Origin: Lepeophtheirus salmonis
Lineage: Eukaryota; Arthropoda; Copepoda; Siphonostomatoida; Caligidae
Reading direction: 5' to 3'
Length of the DNA stretch: 64,000 nt
Assembly (NCBI RefSeq): GCF_016086655.4
Contig: NC_052137.2
Coordinates: 8,432,001-8,496,000 of the forward strand
Of the stretch, positions 10,133-22,144 are shown in pieces (the first letter of the stretch is position 1; each line of letters opens with the position of its first letter). Position numbers and translations under genes: made by a program. The notes under the pieces are model-generated. The model worked only from the letters and a program-made list of their open reading frames with translations. It was not told where the DNA came from and ran no database searches.

Positions 10133-13105
10133 GACATAAATTAAGTTTATTTTTGGTTTAAAATTGATGTTTCTTTTGATTTTTTAAACCAAAATATGTA
10201 ATTTTTGTCACTATAATATCATTTTTATACACATAACATTGGGTTATAATTTATGAAACAAATTTAAGAGCATATATCGATATATCATATTTGAAATTAA
10301 ACCATTGTAGAACAATTAAAAACAGTAAAAAAAATCAAATACAAAAATTTAAATCATTTAAAAGAGAAAAGAAAAATAAAATAAGTCATCTGAGTGCCTT
10401 TAACACGGATATCATTAATGGTTGTTTTGTTTTAGAATAATGATGGAAGTATGACCGACATGTTTTTGCCCATTATTCGAAATCTCCTCAGATAAAATGA
10501 TGTAGGGAGCATGCTATTACCTTTATTGTATAACAAGTCTTTTCCTCCGAACAGAAACAGAAAAAAGAACAAAAATAATTTGGTAGCTGATCAATTTTCC
10601 AAACTATGGAACTATTATTTAATGATAATTGCTCACAGCTAGAAAGAAGGTCATTGTAGTTCAACTAATCAACATTCAGAACATTGATAAGGAGAAAAGA
10701 AGCAGATAAAGTGACAGCTGACCAGAAAATACACGGTATATTTTTGTATTATCAAGATTATTTTTTAGTATAAAGGTCATGAAGAAGAATTCAACTGGGA
10801 CACCTAGGAGCGCTAATCCATAAATTGCTCCGAATTTTGTCCTTCAGAAACAAAACCCTTCTTGAAGGTGTAGAACCTGAAGTTAATGTCTAGGTTTCCC
10901 ACTCATTCAATTAATTAAAGGCAACATACATTCCCATTATAATAAGATACATTGAATTAATTTTTAATAGATGTTAAATAGACGCGATAACAATGAACTG
11001 CGCTGGAGATTAAAATATCCCATATACAGAATTTTAGATATATAGAGTTTTAGGCGAATCAGAGTTTAGAGATGAGAAAAAACATTCTTGATTGAGATAC
11101 ACGACACGTCTTCCCCTTTTAGTCTCGTTAGTCGTGGACGTAGAGATGTTTTTTATCTCAATGGTCGTGGATAATGCTACGTCGATGTTCGTTATCAGCT
11201 GAGATTTAGATCAAAATATACCAGAGCTTATCGCTTCTACGTTTAGTTTAAAATTTCCATCATTATTCTAACAGAAAACAACCATTCATAATTTTTATAG
11301 TAATAAACATAACATATTTTGATACAAAACTCAATAGAAGCATTCAACATTTTTTTAACCAAAAATGAACAATAACGACCTATCCTTACCCCAAGTATTA
11401 TCTCCAAAATATGGCTAAAATACTATCATGATATAATATAGGAGGTTTCGTGAGTTATAATGTTTCTTAGATTCCGTTTACGTAAGAAAAATTATAATTA
11501 ATTGGTAAAATTATATAATTTATTATAATTTTTCTTTTTTATAAAAGATTATGTCCTTAAAAAGATAATTAAACATTCAATTTATCACACAATGGAAACA
11601 AATTTGGAGACGTTTATGATAGTAGAATTTCTTAAATATCTCCAATTATTAAATGATATCATTTAAAAAAAGTACAGGGTCGTGTACTACAATTATTAAT
11701 CTCGTCCAAATCCTGAACAAATGAATTGTTACGATTTTTTAATATATTTAATAGCATATATGGTAATTGCATAATCATTTTCAGTATAATCTACATGGGC
11801 CTCAATAACTACCTCAATTCTCCCAAAGAACAAACAGTTTACTTCGTAAAGGAAAATAGTAATCTTGTATAAACGATCCAAGAGTTATTAATATTGACTT
11901 AACAGTCGAACTATTGTTTTAGCATCAGTAGATCTTTTTAATATTTATAGTTTTGAACATAAAAATGTTTGCATTATCTGGCCTAGGTTTCCATTTTGCA
12001 CTTTTTCAAGGAAGAGTCGCTTAATGAAAATTTTTCAAAACTGTATTAGGCTCTGTGGTACCATTTGAATGTGTTAGTATTTCCAACATTTTATACATTT
12101 TCAACTCTTACTTGTTAATATTTGCATTTATATGACCTTATGCAGTAAAAACGACCGTATCCATTTTACTTCATAAGGAAAAAACCTAATCTTATATAAA
12201 GGGTACCAGAGTTGGGTACAATTATCCAATCTAGACCAATTTGGAACTCTTTAATGACGGAAAATCAGATGGTACCAATTACAGCACTATAGGATAAATA
12301 GTTCTTAAGTTATTTGCGTTCCAAATAACTCATAACCGTCTTTCAAATTCTGACGTGGTCTTGGAATCAACTTGATAACTAATTATCTCACTGTATATAT
12401 TCCTAAACGAACTCCAATTTTCTATATGGAATTGAACTCTCAAAAGTTCCCAAAGGTTCTGAGTTGTATGATTGAGATCTTATATATTTTGATATTATGT
12501 TTATAAATAACTGAAATCCATAACCGGATGATTCTTTTTCCTTTCCTTTTCGTGTTCTTTGCTGTGTGTTTTCCTTCATCAATCCTCATCCTTCATTCGA
12601 TCCAGTGATTTGCCATGATATTCAAGTGTAATACTTATCTATTTCCAAAAATATTTGAATGTTCTTTTGATTTGATTCATAAGCACTTAATATTAGATTA
12701 TGTTTTTGCAAAGAGTAAAGGCTTAATAGTTGGGATTGAGTTTTGATTAACTACAAGTTATTGTCATAGATTTTAAGGATAGATTGGGGTAAGTGAAGCT
12801 TTTCATTTATTCATTTTATTAATTATTTGAACCCACTAAAATCAATATAAATAAAGGTTACCATATTTTAAATTCTTAAAGTGACAACATCGATTTGATT
12901 TTGCCTTTCTTTGAAAGTAATTTCTACTTCCATCTCAATTTTATTTTGATCCACAAAAATTGGACATTTCATGAATTTATAAAAAGTATCCGGACAAGAT
13001 GTAAAAAGAGGACATTCCTGGAGAAAGGAGGACGGTTGGTCCTCTACTGTAAATTAAATATAAACGCTTTTTAGTTTCAAAAAATAATGCCAGTATTATA
13101 CAGGT
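10133..13105. other. Long AT-rich intergenic stretch
   Basis: No gene recognised. A weak tandem similarity is visible: about 11830-11900 and about 12165-12240 share TTACTTC.TAA.GGAAAA followed by TAATCTT.TATAAA and a CCA(A)GAGTT word, which suggests an old duplication of about 330 bp. Nothing else is supported. Confidence 0.4.
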
Positions 13106-13947
13106 TATACCGAGTGGTCCATTAAAATCTGAACACTTGAATTTTAAACTTCAAAAAGATATAATATATTAAATAATAATAGAATTTTAACAAAATGAAT
13201 ACTATAAATAGATGTGTGGCTGAGATCTCTTAATCATTAATCTACCCGCCCTTAGCGTCAATGACGGTTTCCAGGGAGTGGTAGTCTTCTGTCATATCGT
13301 AACAGTAGTGCGGACAGTTGCTTTGAGGGCCTTGGCGTTTGGCTGACGGGCACTTCAGGTCTTCTTCTCTACATGCGCCCCAAAAGTTGTAGTCGAGGGG
13401 GTTGGCTTTAGGGCTATAGGGAGGGGAGGGGGTAAAAGTGTCAAAAAAAGAGTCTTGCAACGGAGGAGATGGGTTTCTGTCATTACTGGTATCAAAAGTT
13501 TATCTCCACCCTTACAAGGCTCTTTTCATGCACTTTTTTGATAGATAGCTCTCTGGACAATCTGGGGCGAAACTCAGAGATCTCTTGCATGGTCCCTCAT
13601 AGACTTGAGGGGATTGGCCTGAGGCTATTTACTTTATCTAATCCGGATCAAGGTTTGCCTTTTTGACATTGCCCGTATTCCTCTCCGACGGTTTGGACTA
13701 GGTAACGGTGTAGACGGTGTCCTGGAGACGCCCAGCGTCGAGGAGTACACGAATGGAAATTCTTCGATCACGTTCAAGTGCCATTTTCTCGACTTGTACT
13801 TAAGCTAGAGAGCTCAGGTTTGTTTTGTTTTATATATCTAAATGGGGTTTCTTAAAAAATATATCGAAATATGAGTTAATTTCAGTCACTCAACCTTCAT
13901 TAATTATTGAATTAGTAAGTGTTCAGATTTCAATGAAACACCCGATA
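13106..13947 (-). mobile_element. Mariner element with matching inverted ends, internally deleted
   Basis: The left end reads TATACCGAGTGGTCCATTAAAATCTGAACACTT; only its shared core AAATCTGAACACTT also appears in the inverted right end near 13917-13935. In between, the minus strand encodes the transposase C-terminal part (about 13460-13242): SPKANPLDYNFW is the third catalytic block, followed by a decayed tail with TVIDAKGG. At about 13730-13790 the minus strand shows the N-terminal EKMALERDRRI piece. At 842 bp it is shorter than a full mariner, and stops and frameshifts make it inactive. Confidence 0.75.
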
Positions 13948-13949
13948 CA

Positions 13950-15780
13950 TCATTTGGTTCAATGATTAAAATTAATATTTATTAACTAGGTTTTCATTGT
14001 ATTTAATAATAACAATTGATTTGATTCACTTATGAGCTACAATTTTCTACATTTGACTAATTTGTTACTTATATATTCTGCATAAAGGTTGTACAACATA
14101 GAACTCATACAGAGTGGGCTGTACATATTTATTTACAAATTAAAAAAATTGTAGTACAAAAATATGTTTTACTTAATTTGAAAAGAGTAATTTTGATGTA
14201 TAACTAGATATTATAAATTTGGATTCGAGTATTAATCGAACTCAAAAATACTCGACATAGGTAAAGACGATTTTTTTTTCTGTAAATTAGTCGCAATCGC
14301 CCAAATTATCTTTTTAAAAACTCTACTTAGTTTGAGTATTAACCAGGGAAACTCGAAATATTTATATGAGTATGTAGTAATCAAGTGTCCACTTCCTTAT
14401 ATTTTTTATATCTAGGAATATCAAATTATTCCTGCAAAATAAAATTTATAAATAACTAGTCAACATAAAGGATACTGATGGCGCCAAATTTAAAAATGAA
14501 TGCTGCTATGACCTACAAATTATAACTATTATACATGTTATAAATAGTTTTAAGGCTCGCAATACTTTTACAGTGTATAACTGATAGTTTTAACGGCTCA
14601 GGCCAAGGGCCACGGAATATTTTTATGTCATAAACGTTATGTTTTATTTAAGAACATCATACATATTTCGTGTCCCTTCGATCTTGGAATTATTTTTTGA
14701 TAGCAAACTCGTACCCAATTTTAGAAACTAAAATATGGATATTATCGCCTAACTCGAACTTGACTCGACTTCAATCATCGAAATCTTGAAGTCGACCAAA
14801 CCCAATAATTTTAACACGAATCCAACTTTAATAAATTGATACAATCGTAATATTTTGGTTCATTAGTTTATGGTAATTTAATTGTAGTACCTTGACTCAC
14901 ACTTAAAAGTTAATAGAAAAGGGTTACCCGGTGTTACTCAGGCCAAAGAGGGAGCGGGAAAACACATTGACAATGGTCAATATTATTTGATCTTAATGTT
15001 AGTCCCCTTCGGCGCGGGGGAGCATGACAATAATATGCATAATTATGCATTTTAAAGAATATATATTTGGTTATAAACTTCAAATGACATACCGACATAT
15101 ATGCATACAAAAAATAATCTAAGTGAGAAGTCCATTTTTTTGTTTGTTTTTGTTTTTTGTTGTAAAAATGCCAAATATAAATTTGCGAAGAAAATTGCAA
15201 AAAAAAATTTGCATTGAATTTGTAAAAAAAAGTAGTCAATAATATTTCTTGGAATTGTAAAGAGGAACCAAATGCTACAAAGTCGTTGTTTTTTTGTACA
15301 TGCAAAAGCGAAAAAGTTATGGCAAAAAATGTAGTTGAAAAAATAACACTCAAAAACTGGTTCATTTTTGTTAATATTCATAAAATTATCTAATAAAATA
15401 TTCCGGAAACTAAAAATACTCTTAATGAGTGTTAGAGACTAAAATTTTGGTTCCAAAATGCATCGTTTTGTGGCATATCTTATTGCAAATTGACCTTAGA
15501 TTAAAAAAAGTTATTTTCTTATGTTAATTTATATGCAAACGAATTTTTTAGACAAATTTCTACAAAATTTATTTCATCTACGAATACAATATTCCATTGG
15601 AAATCCATTTTTTTTTTCACCGATTACTTATTTTTCCCATCACTTTTTTGATTTTGAATAAATTTCGAAAATATGTATATAGACAATTCTTCGTTCAGTG
15701 TATAGCTTATCATTTTGTCTGTTTTTTCAACGCTCAGAATTTACAATCTACATGATTGTTCAAGCTCGTACATAATCTTA
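13950..15780. other. AT-rich intergenic stretch, nothing recognised
   Basis: No supported gene. Two overlapping minus-strand frames near 14934-15381 are rich in Phe, Lys and Tyr and look like translated AT-rich noise. A short GC-rich word (CCCCTTCGGCGCGGGGG, about 15003-15019) stands out, but I cannot assign it. Confidence 0.4.
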
Positions 15781-15784
15781 ATGA

Positions 15785-16055
15785 ATTGGGGGGAATTGTA
15801 TAAGTTTGCCTGAACTCCATTCTCTCTCTTTCTATTTCGAAATTGGAGACAGCGACAGCGGATGATTGAAATTCAATTATTGCAAACTTTTAATAATAAG
15901 AAAATAACTTCGCTACTCGAAAAATATATTATTGGAGTAGAATGAGTGGAATCACATCACATCACAATTGCTCGAATAAGTTTCCACGTAGGATTAGACA
16001 ATCGTTGGATTTCGTCCTGTATATTTATAGTGATTTTCTGTTTCAAAAGTTAATG
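15785..16055 (+). repeat. Dispersed repeat, copy A (inverted partner at 23.57-23.83 kb)
   Basis: About 270 bp that match the reverse complement of 23565-23825. Shared words, in the same order, include CTTTCTATTTCGAAATTG / CTTTCTATCTCGAAATTG, CTTTTAATAATAAGAAAATA, GAATATATTAATGGAGTAG / AAATATATTATTGGAGTAG, TCACAATTGCTC and CACGTAGGATT(A/C)GACAATC, and it ends with TTTCTGTTTCA. The mariner at 16070 starts right after it. The family is unknown; LTR fragments are one option. Confidence 0.65.
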
Positions 16056-16069
16056 TATTTGATGACATG

Positions 16070-16659
16070 TTAGGTTATTTAAAAAGTTCTGAGCGTTTTT
16101 CGTTAGAGGTTTTTAATGTCCTATATGCACCAGCTCACACCTCATCAGTTGTGCCAGCAAAATTAATGGAAATAGGGTTCCAACTCCAGATGATTACAGC
16201 ACTAGCAATCTCAAGCACATTCTCTCTTCTGTCAAACATCACCATATCATGGATTGTATCAATGATTTCTGGAGTAGTCACCTCAATAGGACGTCCAGAT
16301 CGTTCAGCGTCACTTGTGCCCATAGGGCCACTCCGAATTTTTTTGAAAGCACATATAAAATGTTCTAATCGAAGGTGCAGCGGGCCCATGATGTTTACCA
16401 AGATTATTTTTAGTCTAATGAGGATTTTTGCCTTTTATAAAGTAATGTTTAATCAACACACGAAATTATTTTTCGTCTATTTTTTTTTAAATCACTCCAC
16501 TTCCTCGATTTAAACAAATGCCAAACAGAAAGAAATAGACTGATCTGCTGAAAGTTGGTTTGTGTTCTCTCAAGAGATGCTAATAACTAAACATAACCTA
16601 GATGCACGGCTGTACTGCCATCTCTTGGACTTTGGATGGACTTTTCAAACGACCCTCGT
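16070..16659 (-). mobile_element. Classic mariner fragment with both ends, transposase truncated
   Basis: The left end reads TTAGGTTATTTAAAAAGTTC and the reverse complement of the right end reads ACGAGGGTCGTTTGAAAAGT. These are similar inverted ends of the classic mariner type, with TA next to the right end. On the minus strand (about 16401-16200) lies an N-terminal transposase piece: DAERSGRPIEVTTPEIIDTI followed by HDMVMFDRRENVLEIASAV, which is typical of the helix-turn-helix region and linker of classic mariners. The catalytic domain is missing. At about 590 bp it is half a normal element. Confidence 0.8.
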
Positions 16660-16661
16660 AT

Positions 16662-17035
16662 ATGCAAACCATTGCTTCACTCCCAATATCGATATTTCCC
16701 CTTAGGTATCGATACTGATATCGGTCTTATATTGCTATTTGGATATCGATATTCTTCCATAATAAATAACAAACCTCGTAGTCTAGGTTTTCTCCCAGCT
16801 AATTTTATATTTCACTGATTATTTAAATGCATGTGTACTGTTCCTACTTTGTTGATTTGGCCTTATGTTTTTAGCTATTGACGTACTTGAAGATCCATTA
16901 CACGACTAATTTTATTGCCCTACCCTGATTAAAGGATTTCCAGAGTATATGACATCGTACATCCTCATTTTGATGCTGTGAAGTCGTCCTCTCCCCTTTG
17001 CAGAGTTACACCTTTGAACCAAATGTTTTTACCGC
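16662..17035. other. Intergenic, nothing recognised
   Basis: Contains a short run of related words TATCGATATT, TATCGATACTGATATCGG and GATATCGATATTC (about 16685-16755), rich in ATCGAT. No gene seen. Confidence 0.4.
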
Positions 17036-17220
17036 CGTACTAGAAGGTAAAGGATGCTGTTTTGTGGTTTATATTCTGTTTTTTTCTTCCACTTTTTTTT
17101 GTTTATATAATGTATCACTGTTAAAATAACACTACTATTGAAAAGACAGTCGGTTCCTCTCTTTGTCGATGAGCAAAATTACAAAATCGGCAAGGGATCA
17201 AATACTTATTTTCTCCACTG
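17036..17220 (-). mobile_element. Tc1-like transposon end
   Basis: Read on the minus strand from 17220 inward the sequence is CAGTGGAGAAAATAAGTATT, then TGATCCCTTGCCGATTTTGT, next to TA (17221-17222). Further in come TCTTTTCAATAGTAGTG and TTTTAACAGTGATA. Known Tc1-like elements of salmonids and other animals begin CAGTGG.GA.AA.AAGTATTTGAT and continue with GCCGATTTTG, by my memory of the family. The opposite end was not found, so this is an isolated terminus of about 180 bp. Confidence 0.6.
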
Positions 17221-17509
17221 TACATAAGTAAAATGATAGACTCCATATGATTCAATCCTCTGGCTCACCTGTAGGATGAACCAAATGTAATTTTGCATGT
17301 CATCATTAGCTGACTTTACTATGTAGACCCCCAAAAATTTGATTTTCGGAACAAAGTGGCACAGGTGGAAACTTAAAACTTAAACACTTGTTTTATATTT
17401 ATTTAAGTGGTTATGTGTGAGGAAATGATACCTGTCTTTAATTGTATAGGTAGCCATATATCTAAAGCACCTATTGCTTTTTTATTTATTTTTAGAAAAA
17501 ACGAGAAAG

Positions 17510-18125
17510 GTAATTGCAGCAAGATTCTAGGCTTAAGGCATCAACTCTTCTTTGCATAGGTAACGCTCCAACAGAGGTATACAATCGCAGTAATGACCGT
17601 ATGTCAGCATTTGGGAAAATCAAAGAGGATCTTCGAACGATGATCACCACCGAACACACAGTATGCCTCCAACGGCATTGTTGCGCATCTGATCTGGTCC
17701 CCAGAGGTTTTTCGGCTCACGGCAGCCATGTAAATCGACGTTTTCAAGGTCAAACTGCTCCCTGGGTACAGGGAAAAAAATTCCCGACGGCAACATCGTC
17801 TTTCAAACTGCCAAAATTACTCAGACCTTCTTAGGTAACAACATAAGTGTCTTGGACAAGAGAATGTGGCCATTATCCATTCCAGATGTCAATCTCCTCA
17901 ACTTTTCTTTCGGTCCGCACATCGAGAGGAGGGCTTGTAGTATTCGTCACCCAAGCGTTCAAGCCATGCAGTCTCGGGCGACGAGGAGTGGGCTGCCGTG
18001 GACCCGAACTTTATTAACAATACTTGCAACTCTTTTTGAAAGAGGTTTGTCGCCATGTGCGTGGCCAATGGCAGCCGAATAGAATGAATCAATTTGACAT
18101 TGGCTATATATCAGAAAAGGATGAA
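17510..18125 (+). mobile_element. Decayed mariner transposase remnant
   Basis: The + strand has broken transposase frames. At about 17850-17960 it gives MWPLSIPDVNLLNFSFGPHI, a decayed form of the third catalytic block (WP..SPD.NPLDF..W). It continues in another frame with ERRACSIRHPSVQA and, after a shift, the C-terminal domain ending near 18080 in a CVANGSRIE-like tail. Upstream pieces (17515-17830) are too decayed to place. Ends were not identified, so borders are approximate. Confidence 0.65.
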
Positions 18126-18129
18126 TAAA

Positions 18130-18935
18130 GATTTTTGTTCAATGTATAATTAAAGAATGGGAGGCTATTTTCTTTTTTCTTTCCAAGTGTGTAAGTTTCA
18201 AGTTTCCACTCGGTACTTATATTTGAAGAGAGTACCTAAGGATGTCAATATTCGAATTTAAAATGTGCTTTACTTGTTCTTCAATGCCACTTGCTAATAT
18301 TGTATAAATCTTAATTGGCATCCAGTGGTCCAATTTGATTCAGTGACCCTTTCTAGGGATGCAAACATTCCGACCACATATCAAATATAACGTAAAAATC
18401 CTTTCCATATTTTATTCAGATAAATTAATTACACAGGTCAACATAGAATTTTCATCAGAAATAATTTGGATGTATGTATGTTACAGCATTTTTGATGGTG
18501 ATTCCAAATCTGTCTTTATATTTCTTCTAGCACGTGCAGAGTTTAAGGTGAAGCTAATTTTGTTTTTTTATAGGTTTCCTTATTTATTTGTGGTAAATCA
18601 ATAATTTTGATAAACCTTCCTGATGTTTAAATGATTTTTTTTAAATAAAAAATGGATCTGCGAGTCTCAAAATTTGTAGACCTTGTTATTCTTCGAAATG
18701 CAGTATAATATAAAACATATCGTTTTTCTATATAATGGTAATAAAATTCCATCCGTTCCAATTTCTCATTCTGTTCATTTAAGAGACATATGACAATAAG
18801 GAAAAACTTTTAGAAGCAATTAAATATTAATTAATCAGTGGAAAATATGGGATATCTCAAAGTTATAAATGCTTATGGGTAAGTAATCAGGATTTACAAT
18901 TTTTTTGTTTTTCCTAGTATCTGAGATAGTCTTGC
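18130..18935. other. Intergenic, nothing recognised
   Basis: AT-rich with no supported gene. The frame at 18359-18604 is open but has no recognisable motif. Confidence 0.4.
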
Positions 18936-18939
18936 CACT

Positions 18940-19655
18940 ATGGAACATAACACCAGAAGTGACTTGCACCATAGGTCTATATATGTCCGAGGGAAAAGCA
19001 CTGTCCAATCTGTCCCTATAGTGGATCTCCAGAAAAAAAAAAGACCACCTCTCCACATTAAACTTGGTTTCACAAAGAATGTTGTAAAAGCCAATTCTGA
19101 AATGTTCCAATACCTCTCGAAAAAAAAGATAGGTGCAGAAAAATTGAAGGAGGGATTTTTTGTTGGACCACAAATATGGAAGGTTTTGAATGACACTGAA
19201 TTTCAAAAAGCCTTACGTCCACTACAATTGAAGGCTTGGGTGTCTTTCAAATGGATATGTGAAAATTTCCTCGGAAACTACAATGTACCTTCGTATAAAG
19301 ATAGACTCAAGAACTTGCTTGATGCTTACAAAGAACTTGAGTACCGGATTTATTTGAAATTTCACTTCTCGTATTCTCCGAACCCCTTGGTGCAGTGAGT
19401 AACGAACAAGAAGAGTGGTTTCACCTATATTTTCGCACAATGGAGAATCGCTACCAAGGATTTTGGAATGAAAGCACGATCACAGACTATTCTTGGTTGC
19501 TGTATCGTGACAATCCAGCCAAAATATATACAAAAAAAAGACACATTCACAACGCTTTTAATATATCACTTAGGTATTTTGTTTTTTCTTGTGTTTCCAA
19601 AATTTGCATAAAGTTTGATATATGCATGTCACATAACAATCCCAAAAATAGATAA
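18940..19655 (+). pseudogene. Relic of a multicopy arthropod protein of unknown function
   Basis: Two + frames that overlap near 19395 give one protein with a frameshift. The first (18940-19398) has PPLHIKLGFTKNVVKA, KLKEGFFVGPQIWKV, LKAWVSFKWICENFLGNYN and a HFSYS segment. The second (from 19395) has SNEQEEWFHLYF, NRYQGFWNESTITDYSW and LYRDNPA. I recall this motif order from an uncharacterised family that is repeated many times in arthropod and hydra genomes and behaves like part of a mobile element; I know no enzymatic role for it. The N-terminal part before PPLHIKLG is missing. A frameshift and a missing start make it a dead copy. Confidence 0.6.
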
Positions 19656-19659
19656 AAAT

Positions 19660-21188
19660 TTCAAACTGCTGTATTTCAAAAACTACGTGTTAAAATAATC
19701 CGTTTAGGAAAATGGTCTAAAATTGGGGATGAGAAAAAAAAAAGTTCAATTAGTATAATAATTTCAAAACGGGCGTCCATTTTAATTACATCGATCCTAA
19801 AATGTTATATTTTTAAGAAATTAAAAAACCCTTTTTGTTATCCAAAATGATAAATATGTATTTTTTTTATTTGTCATAAATGACCTCTGAAAGTATATTT
19901 GATAATAATATATTAGACACTTGATATACTAAAATGTGATTTAAGTGATAAAAATATAGAAATAAATAAAAATATATGTGCGTAATACCCGGTACCAATG
20001 GTATACTTGCGACATACATTAGAACTAATATACTCATAACGTGAGGCAACTTAGTGCAATGTTGTTGATATAATCTTAAAAAGATATACTTTTAATCTAC
20101 AATACTTACAAATATAAAAATCCTGTATCTCGATTCAACTCAATAATTTTAAAGCAACAACATGAAAAGCCATTTTGTTTCAATATTTTACTGATTTTCA
20201 AATCAAAACTCCTTCATGTAGGACCTGTTTTTTTCTTTCATTAAATGAGTATGTCAATAACATCATTAGCTACAATAGTTCCATCATCCTCTACACGTGT
20301 AACTCAAATTTGAATATAAGACACGTAAATGTTTAAAAAAATATATATTTGATGCTAGAGATTAAACATACGAATATATCATTAGAGAGTTATTCTTCAA
20401 GGGGTCTTGTTTGATGAAAAATTTAATCTAAGGATACTCTCTTTTGTTCAAAAATTTATTTATTACAACCAGCAGTTATGACATGATTCGTCGGCGAATG
20501 AATACAAATTGATGTTGGAATAAAATCATTAGCATTGAATCCTTATATCCGATATATTTTCAAATAAAAACACGATAAAATAATAACAGGAAATGAACCC
20601 AATTTCTGGACAATCTATTTATTTGTAACAATTCAATCGCATTAATTTGAAAATATGGAGACTATTGTCATGGAATTCATAGCAAAAATACTGTTTTTAT
20701 TTAAATCGGAAATAAGAGCATACGAACTTTTAGAAAACAGATCAAATATATAAAAGTAAGAAGTATATAAGCAAATATTGCAAATAACTTATTATCTCTA
20801 AGGAAATTCTACAACTTCTGCCAATTCAAATTGATATAAATGGATTTATAAATACTCAAGAATATAGTTATATATCATTTTTTAATAGACTAATGAAATG
20901 AAGAGGTTCATTTACTAAATATAGCCAACAAATGAAGAGCATAAACACATATAACGATCGAATTTAAGGGACTTTGAAGGAAACGGCAAATAAATCGAGA
21001 AATAATCTATTACTACGACATCAAAGGATCATAAAACTACGAAGCAAGTGTAAGCAAATTATAGAGTACTAATAATTCAATTACATCTGTTTAACAGGGG
21101 GCCGTCATCACTGGAGGACCAAGAAGGTCTGTGATCCCAATATTTTTTTTTTTTAAGTAGCAGTATTTATCGATATTATTGATGGTGA
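19660..21188. other. AT-rich intergenic stretch, nothing recognised
   Basis: No gene, RNA gene or element ends supported. Confidence 0.5.
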
Positions 21189-21518
21189 GTCATAGTTAGT
21201 GTTGTTTCGGTCTTTAGGGACCTTGGTTCATTCTAGTCCCACTTGTCGGTCCTTAAATAAGGTAAACTCCATCCCTTGTGACGGCATTGAGGGTATTATT
21301 CCATTATATGATAGAATAAATTATATAAATATATAAAATATTCGTATTATATTACATTATATTGAAAGTATGAATATTTTTTTGGAAGGACTTAATACCT
21401 ATATCTTATTTAACTTATGAAATCATTGACATCACTATATTTCAATATACCAAGGACTGACAGTCCTAAGACTGGACTAGACTGAATAAATAAGGACCTA
21501 CACAACACTAGTCATAGT
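21189..21518. mobile_element. 314-bp hAT MITE with perfect 8-bp target duplication
   Basis: The element spans 21197-21510. It starts TAGTGTTGTTTCGGTC and the reverse complement of its end reads TAGTGTTGTGTAGGTC. Matches continue inward (TTCATTCTAGTCC against TTCAGTCTAGTCC). Both sides carry the identical 8-mer GTCATAGT (21189-21196 and 21511-21518), the target duplication length of hAT transposases. There is no coding capacity, so it is a non-autonomous element. The unchanged duplication suggests insertion more recent than that of most neighbours. Confidence 0.88.
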
Positions 21519-21794
21519 CACTCCAATCAGCCCTAAATAGTAAAACCGTGATTACGACACAGTTTTAAAAACGATGGAGCGAAGTATCTCTGTATATCTA
21601 TGAACGCAAAATTTTATTGACTTGCTAAATAATATTGATCGATTTAAAAAAAACAACAACAAATATCTTCATCAGACTAAGGACAGGTGATATCTATGCC
21701 AAAAGAAATCTTGTGTTACCACTTCTTGACAGGAAATGACTTATGGCTAGATCTCCTCCCTCGTCGCCTGCAACAAGGGTCTTATTATCTAGTT

Positions 21795-22140
21795 TAAAAA
21801 GCTGAAGAACGACAAGAAAAGCCTTGAAAGGAAGCCTGGAAGCCACAAGGCCAAAAGAACACACAAGATGACTTGGCAAATTTCTCGCCCTGGTAAATGT
21901 GACCTCCGTCCTTACCAGACTGCAATCCTCTTGAGAATGGGATCTAGGATGCCATCGAGAAGAAGGCCTGTCACACACATGACAATATGGATGCCATAAA
22001 AGCTGCAGTGGGGAAGTATTGGGCTGACACGTCAGAAGAGTGCGTGAAGAAGACCTATAAGGTTTTAAGGCCTAGGATTAAGGCTATGATGGAGCCAAGG
22101 GTGGCCTCTTTGACAGTTAATTGTTTAAATACAGTAAAAT
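21795..22140 (+). mobile_element. Mariner DD37-type C-terminal transposase fragment, deleted inside
   Basis: At about 21795-21860 the + strand gives LKKLKNDKKSLERKPGSHKA, an N-terminal piece. It is followed at about 21940-22120 by DAIEKKACHTHDNMDAIKAA, then VGKYWADTSEECVKKTYKVL and RPRIKAMMEP. The second part matches the C-terminal domain of DD37 mariner transposases, where the third catalytic block is followed by ..IE.KA......SI.ALKA... The middle of the gene, with the catalytic residues, is gone. Confidence 0.7.
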
Positions 22141-22144
22141 AGAA

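Noticed and set aside
14934..15381. Two overlapping minus-strand open frames of 109 and 143 codons
   Set aside because: Both are rich in Phe, Tyr, Lys and Asn with no motif; the DNA is a run of A and T tracts, so they look like chance frames.
16685..16755. Cluster of ATCGAT words as a possible binding-site array
   Set aside because: Only about four irregular copies with no adjacent gene; too weak to claim.
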